Below, one piece after another: positions 39,988-41,691 of a stretch of DNA of 41,691 bases. Position numbers and translations under genes: made by a program. Source of the DNA: an uncultured Ruminococcus sp. (GTDB lineage: Bacteria; Bacillota; Clostridia; Oscillospirales; Ruminococcaceae); contig CACWPL010000027.1 of assembly GCA_902762785.1 (NCBI GenBank), positions 1 through 41,691 on the forward strand, given 5' to 3'. Position 1 is the stretch's first letter. Every line of letters starts with the position of its first letter. Below the pieces are notes generated by a model. That model saw nothing but the letters and a program-made list of their open reading frames with translations, had not been told where the DNA came from and made no database searches.

Positions 39988-41691
39988 ATGAAGAAGTCAT
40001 TTCTGAAAAGAGTGATGGCAGCGGCGATCGCCGTACCGGTCGCTCTGTCCCAGACTGTGCTGTTCACTTCTTTCGCAGAGGGTGAGACAGCAAAGGTCCT
40101 CAGCACCAAGACCTTCACTGATGTTGAGTCCGATGTTGAGATCAATGTGCCTACCCTGGCGGCCAATGGCTCGTACAAGGCTCCCGAGGCTGGTACTCCT
40201 TATGCGTATGTGCAGGAGTCTGACTGGTATGAGGAGATGCAGGCCGCAGTCAACGACCTGATCGGCACGACCCAGACGCTGAACACCAACGCGATCGCAC
40301 AGCGCATCGAGAGCAACGAGTGGTGGAGCGATGAGGCGAGAGACATTTTCTCCCAGGCAGGCGCTGTCAAGGCAACTGCGACTGTGAACGACTCCGACGT
40401 GACTGTCGTATTCGACATCAACTACAACTACTCCCAGCAGATCATCGACGCAGTTTATGACAGACTGCCGGAGTATGACAGCGATGTAAAGCTGGATCTG
40501 TCCACGAGCTCCAAGGTCGCTGGCACTGTTACCGTCAAGATCGACACCAGCGAGCTGGCGAGCAAGAAGGTATCTGCTACCGTAGAGACCAACATCGAGG
40601 GCCTGAAGGGCAACTCCGCTGCGGATGCTGCTGCGTATGTACAGAGCCTGTTCGACGCTGCCAAGGCAGACGTTGAGGCCGCTGTTGCAAAGGCAGAGGC
40701 TGAGGCCAAGGCCGCTGGCGATACCGACAAGGCTTATCGCATCGGCTCCCTGCTCGACGAGAACTACGAGGAGATCGTAGCTGACTATCAGAAGAGGGTC
40801 GACAGGATCAAGAAGTATCTGGACAAGGCTGACAACGCACAGTTCAAGGGCTCCTACGAGCACGAGGCTGATGCTGACGCGCTGCTCGCTGATGTCAAGG
40901 CCGACCTGACCGAGAAGTTCCCGAACCAGAAGAGACTGGAGAACATCCCGAACAGCATCGATGAGGCAGTTGCGCGCAGCAAGTTCACGAAGGCTTCTGA
41001 GCTGCTGAGCATCGTTGTTGGGGACATCAACGCCAACGAGACCGTTGCGGCACAGGGCTACAGCGTAGAGCTGACCTCCAACGACATCGTAGAGGTAGCA
41101 AAGTCCGCTTATGACATCACCGCTGAGGTAGACGCTGCCGGCAACCAGATCGCTGGTGAGGCTTGGGGCTATCTGCCGGATGAGGTGACGGACTACAGCA
41201 TCTACACCGACTTCATCACCAAGGAGCTCGCAAAGCAGGATCTGGAGCTCGACGGTGAGATCCAGGGCGTCAAGGTATTCGAGGCAGAGGGATCCAGCGA
41301 CGCTGATGCGCTGACCGCTGAGGGCACGCTGAACGTTTACCGCGTGATCTACTTCGAGGTCAAGGAGATCGAGGAGACCACCGAGGATACCACTGAGGAG
41401 ACGACCGAGGACACCACCGGCGAGACCGAGGACACCACCGGCGAGACCGATGTGACCGAGGAGCCCACGGAAGTGACCGAGGAGCCCACCGGCGAGACCG
41501 AGGAGCCCACGGAAGTGACCGAGGAGCCCACCGGCGAGACCGAGGAGCCTACCGGCGAGACCGAGGAGCCTACCGGCGAGACTGAGGAGCCTACCGGCGA
41601 GACCGAGGAGCCTACCGGCGAGACTGAGGAGCCTACCGGCGAGACCGAGGAGCCGACCGGCGAGACCCAGAACCCCACCGGCGAGACCGAG
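39988..41691 (+). CDS. Large secreted surface protein with Thr/Glu/Pro repeats (partial, 3' end beyond window)
   Basis: 568 residues are visible with no stop. The signal peptide is MKKSFLKRVMAAAIAVPVAL (cleavage near residue 30, after TSFA). Residues about 33-200 contain mixed beta-like segments (for example KVAGTVTVKIDTSELASKKV). Residues about 200-330 are Ala/Lys/Glu-rich helices (AAAYVQSLFDAAKADVEAA; DYQKRVDRIKKYLDKADN), probably coiled coil. Residues from about 462 are an acidic Thr/Pro/Glu tract with TGETEEP units. The rest is not visible, so cohesin, dockerin or sortase motifs could follow. I do not recognise the N-terminal domain. The start has GAGAGG about 11 bases upstream. Its T-rich codon choice (GCT, GTA) differs from neighbours, suggesting high expression. 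Confidence 0.85.
   Translation, partial: MKKSFLKRVMAAAIAVPVALSQTVLFTSFAEGETAKVLSTKTFTDVESDVEINVPTLAANGSYKAPEAGTPYAYVQESDWYEEMQAAVNDLIGTTQTLNTNAIAQRIESNEWWSDEARDIFSQAGAVKATATVNDSDVTVVFDINYNYSQQIIDAVYDRLPEYDSDVKLDLSTSSKVAGTVTVKIDTSELASKKVSATVETNIEGLKGNSAADAAAYVQSLFDAAKADVEAAVAKAEAEAKAAGDTDKAYRIGSLLDENYEEIVADYQKRVDRIKKYLDKADNAQFKGSYEHEADADALLADVKADLTEKFPNQKRLENIPNSIDEAVARSKFTKASELLSIVVGDINANETVAAQGYSVELTSNDIVEVAKSAYDITAEVDAAGNQIAGEAWGYLPDEVTDYSIYTDFITKELAKQDLELDGEIQGVKVFEAEGSSDADALTAEGTLNVYRVIYFEVKEIEETTEDTTEETTEDTTGETEDTTGETDVTEEPTEVTEEPTGETEEPTEVTEEPTGETEEPTGETEEPTGETEEPTGETEEPTGETEEPTGETEEPTGETQNPTGETE
41373..41691 (+). repeat. Tandem 21-bp coding repeats (TGETEEP unit) at window end
   Basis: From about 41459 the gene consists of near-identical 21-bp units encoding TGETEEP, with some TEVTEEP variants and, before it, EDTTGETEDTT-type units (from 41373). 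At least eight regular units reach the window edge. The tract gives an extended, acidic, Thr-rich linker, typical of wall-spanning or O-glycosylated stalks. Confidence 0.9.

Noticed and set aside
41373-41691. Possible CRISPR array because of regular short repeats
   Set aside because: The 21-bp units are contiguous, stay in frame and encode TGETEEP; there are no spacers.

Overview
The window looks like chromosome from a cellulosome-forming Ruminococcus-type member of the Oscillospiraceae (Firmicutes). It is GC-rich, uses A/G-rich Shine-Dalgarno sites and sigma-A promoters with 17-base spacers, and carries five secreted proteins ending in type I dockerins (one GH9 cellulase, three BspA-type leucine-rich-repeat proteins, one SGNH-like protein). 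No cohesin or scaffoldin is visible. No species is claimed.

Layout. 1-455: intergenic imperfect 90-bp repeats. 522-3754: gshA-like ligase divergent from a three-gene unit (two small unknown proteins and a membrane GGDEF protein). 3832-8481 (minus): gltX, a soluble LacI-type sensor fused to GGDEF, and asparaginase. 8656-13951 (plus): aroE, a 460-bp mosaic repeat block, aroK, amidohydrolase, membrane protein, fumarase alpha subunit, coaX. 13990-16737: orphan MazF-like toxin, tRNA-Gln(TTG), two overlapping genes (sigma region-4-like HTH and coiled-coil partner) behind a promoter with a LexA-type operator, and a divergent Orn/Lys/Arg decarboxylase-family gene. 16818-29493 (mainly minus): the extracellular and dockerin-rich part, with a plus-strand lipoprotein, plus ferredoxin-type membrane protein, queH, amidase and GT2 glycosyltransferase. 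29522-30451: corA. 30815-37654 (plus): pth, mfd, a small membrane protein, trmN6-like methyltransferase, rsmI, NERD protein. 37722-39149 (minus): htrA. 39988 to the end: a large secreted Thr/Glu/Pro-repeat protein that runs off the window, preceded by a promoter and a leader of about 355 nt.

The genes suggest two themes. One is housekeeping (shikimate pathway, CoA, translation, repair). The other is plant-fibre attack: dockerin-borne enzymes and repeat proteins that would be assembled by scaffoldins encoded elsewhere, with an HtrA-type quality-control protease and a large surface protein. Two GGDEF proteins, one with a sugar-type sensor fold, point to cyclic-di-GMP or related signalling.

The regions most worth a second look are the LexA-type operator with its sigma-like/coiled-coil gene pair, the long leader before the terminal surface protein, the mosaic repeat block between aroE and aroK, and an SGNH-dockerin protein that lacks most catalytic residues. 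All calls come from reading the sequence; no database search was run.
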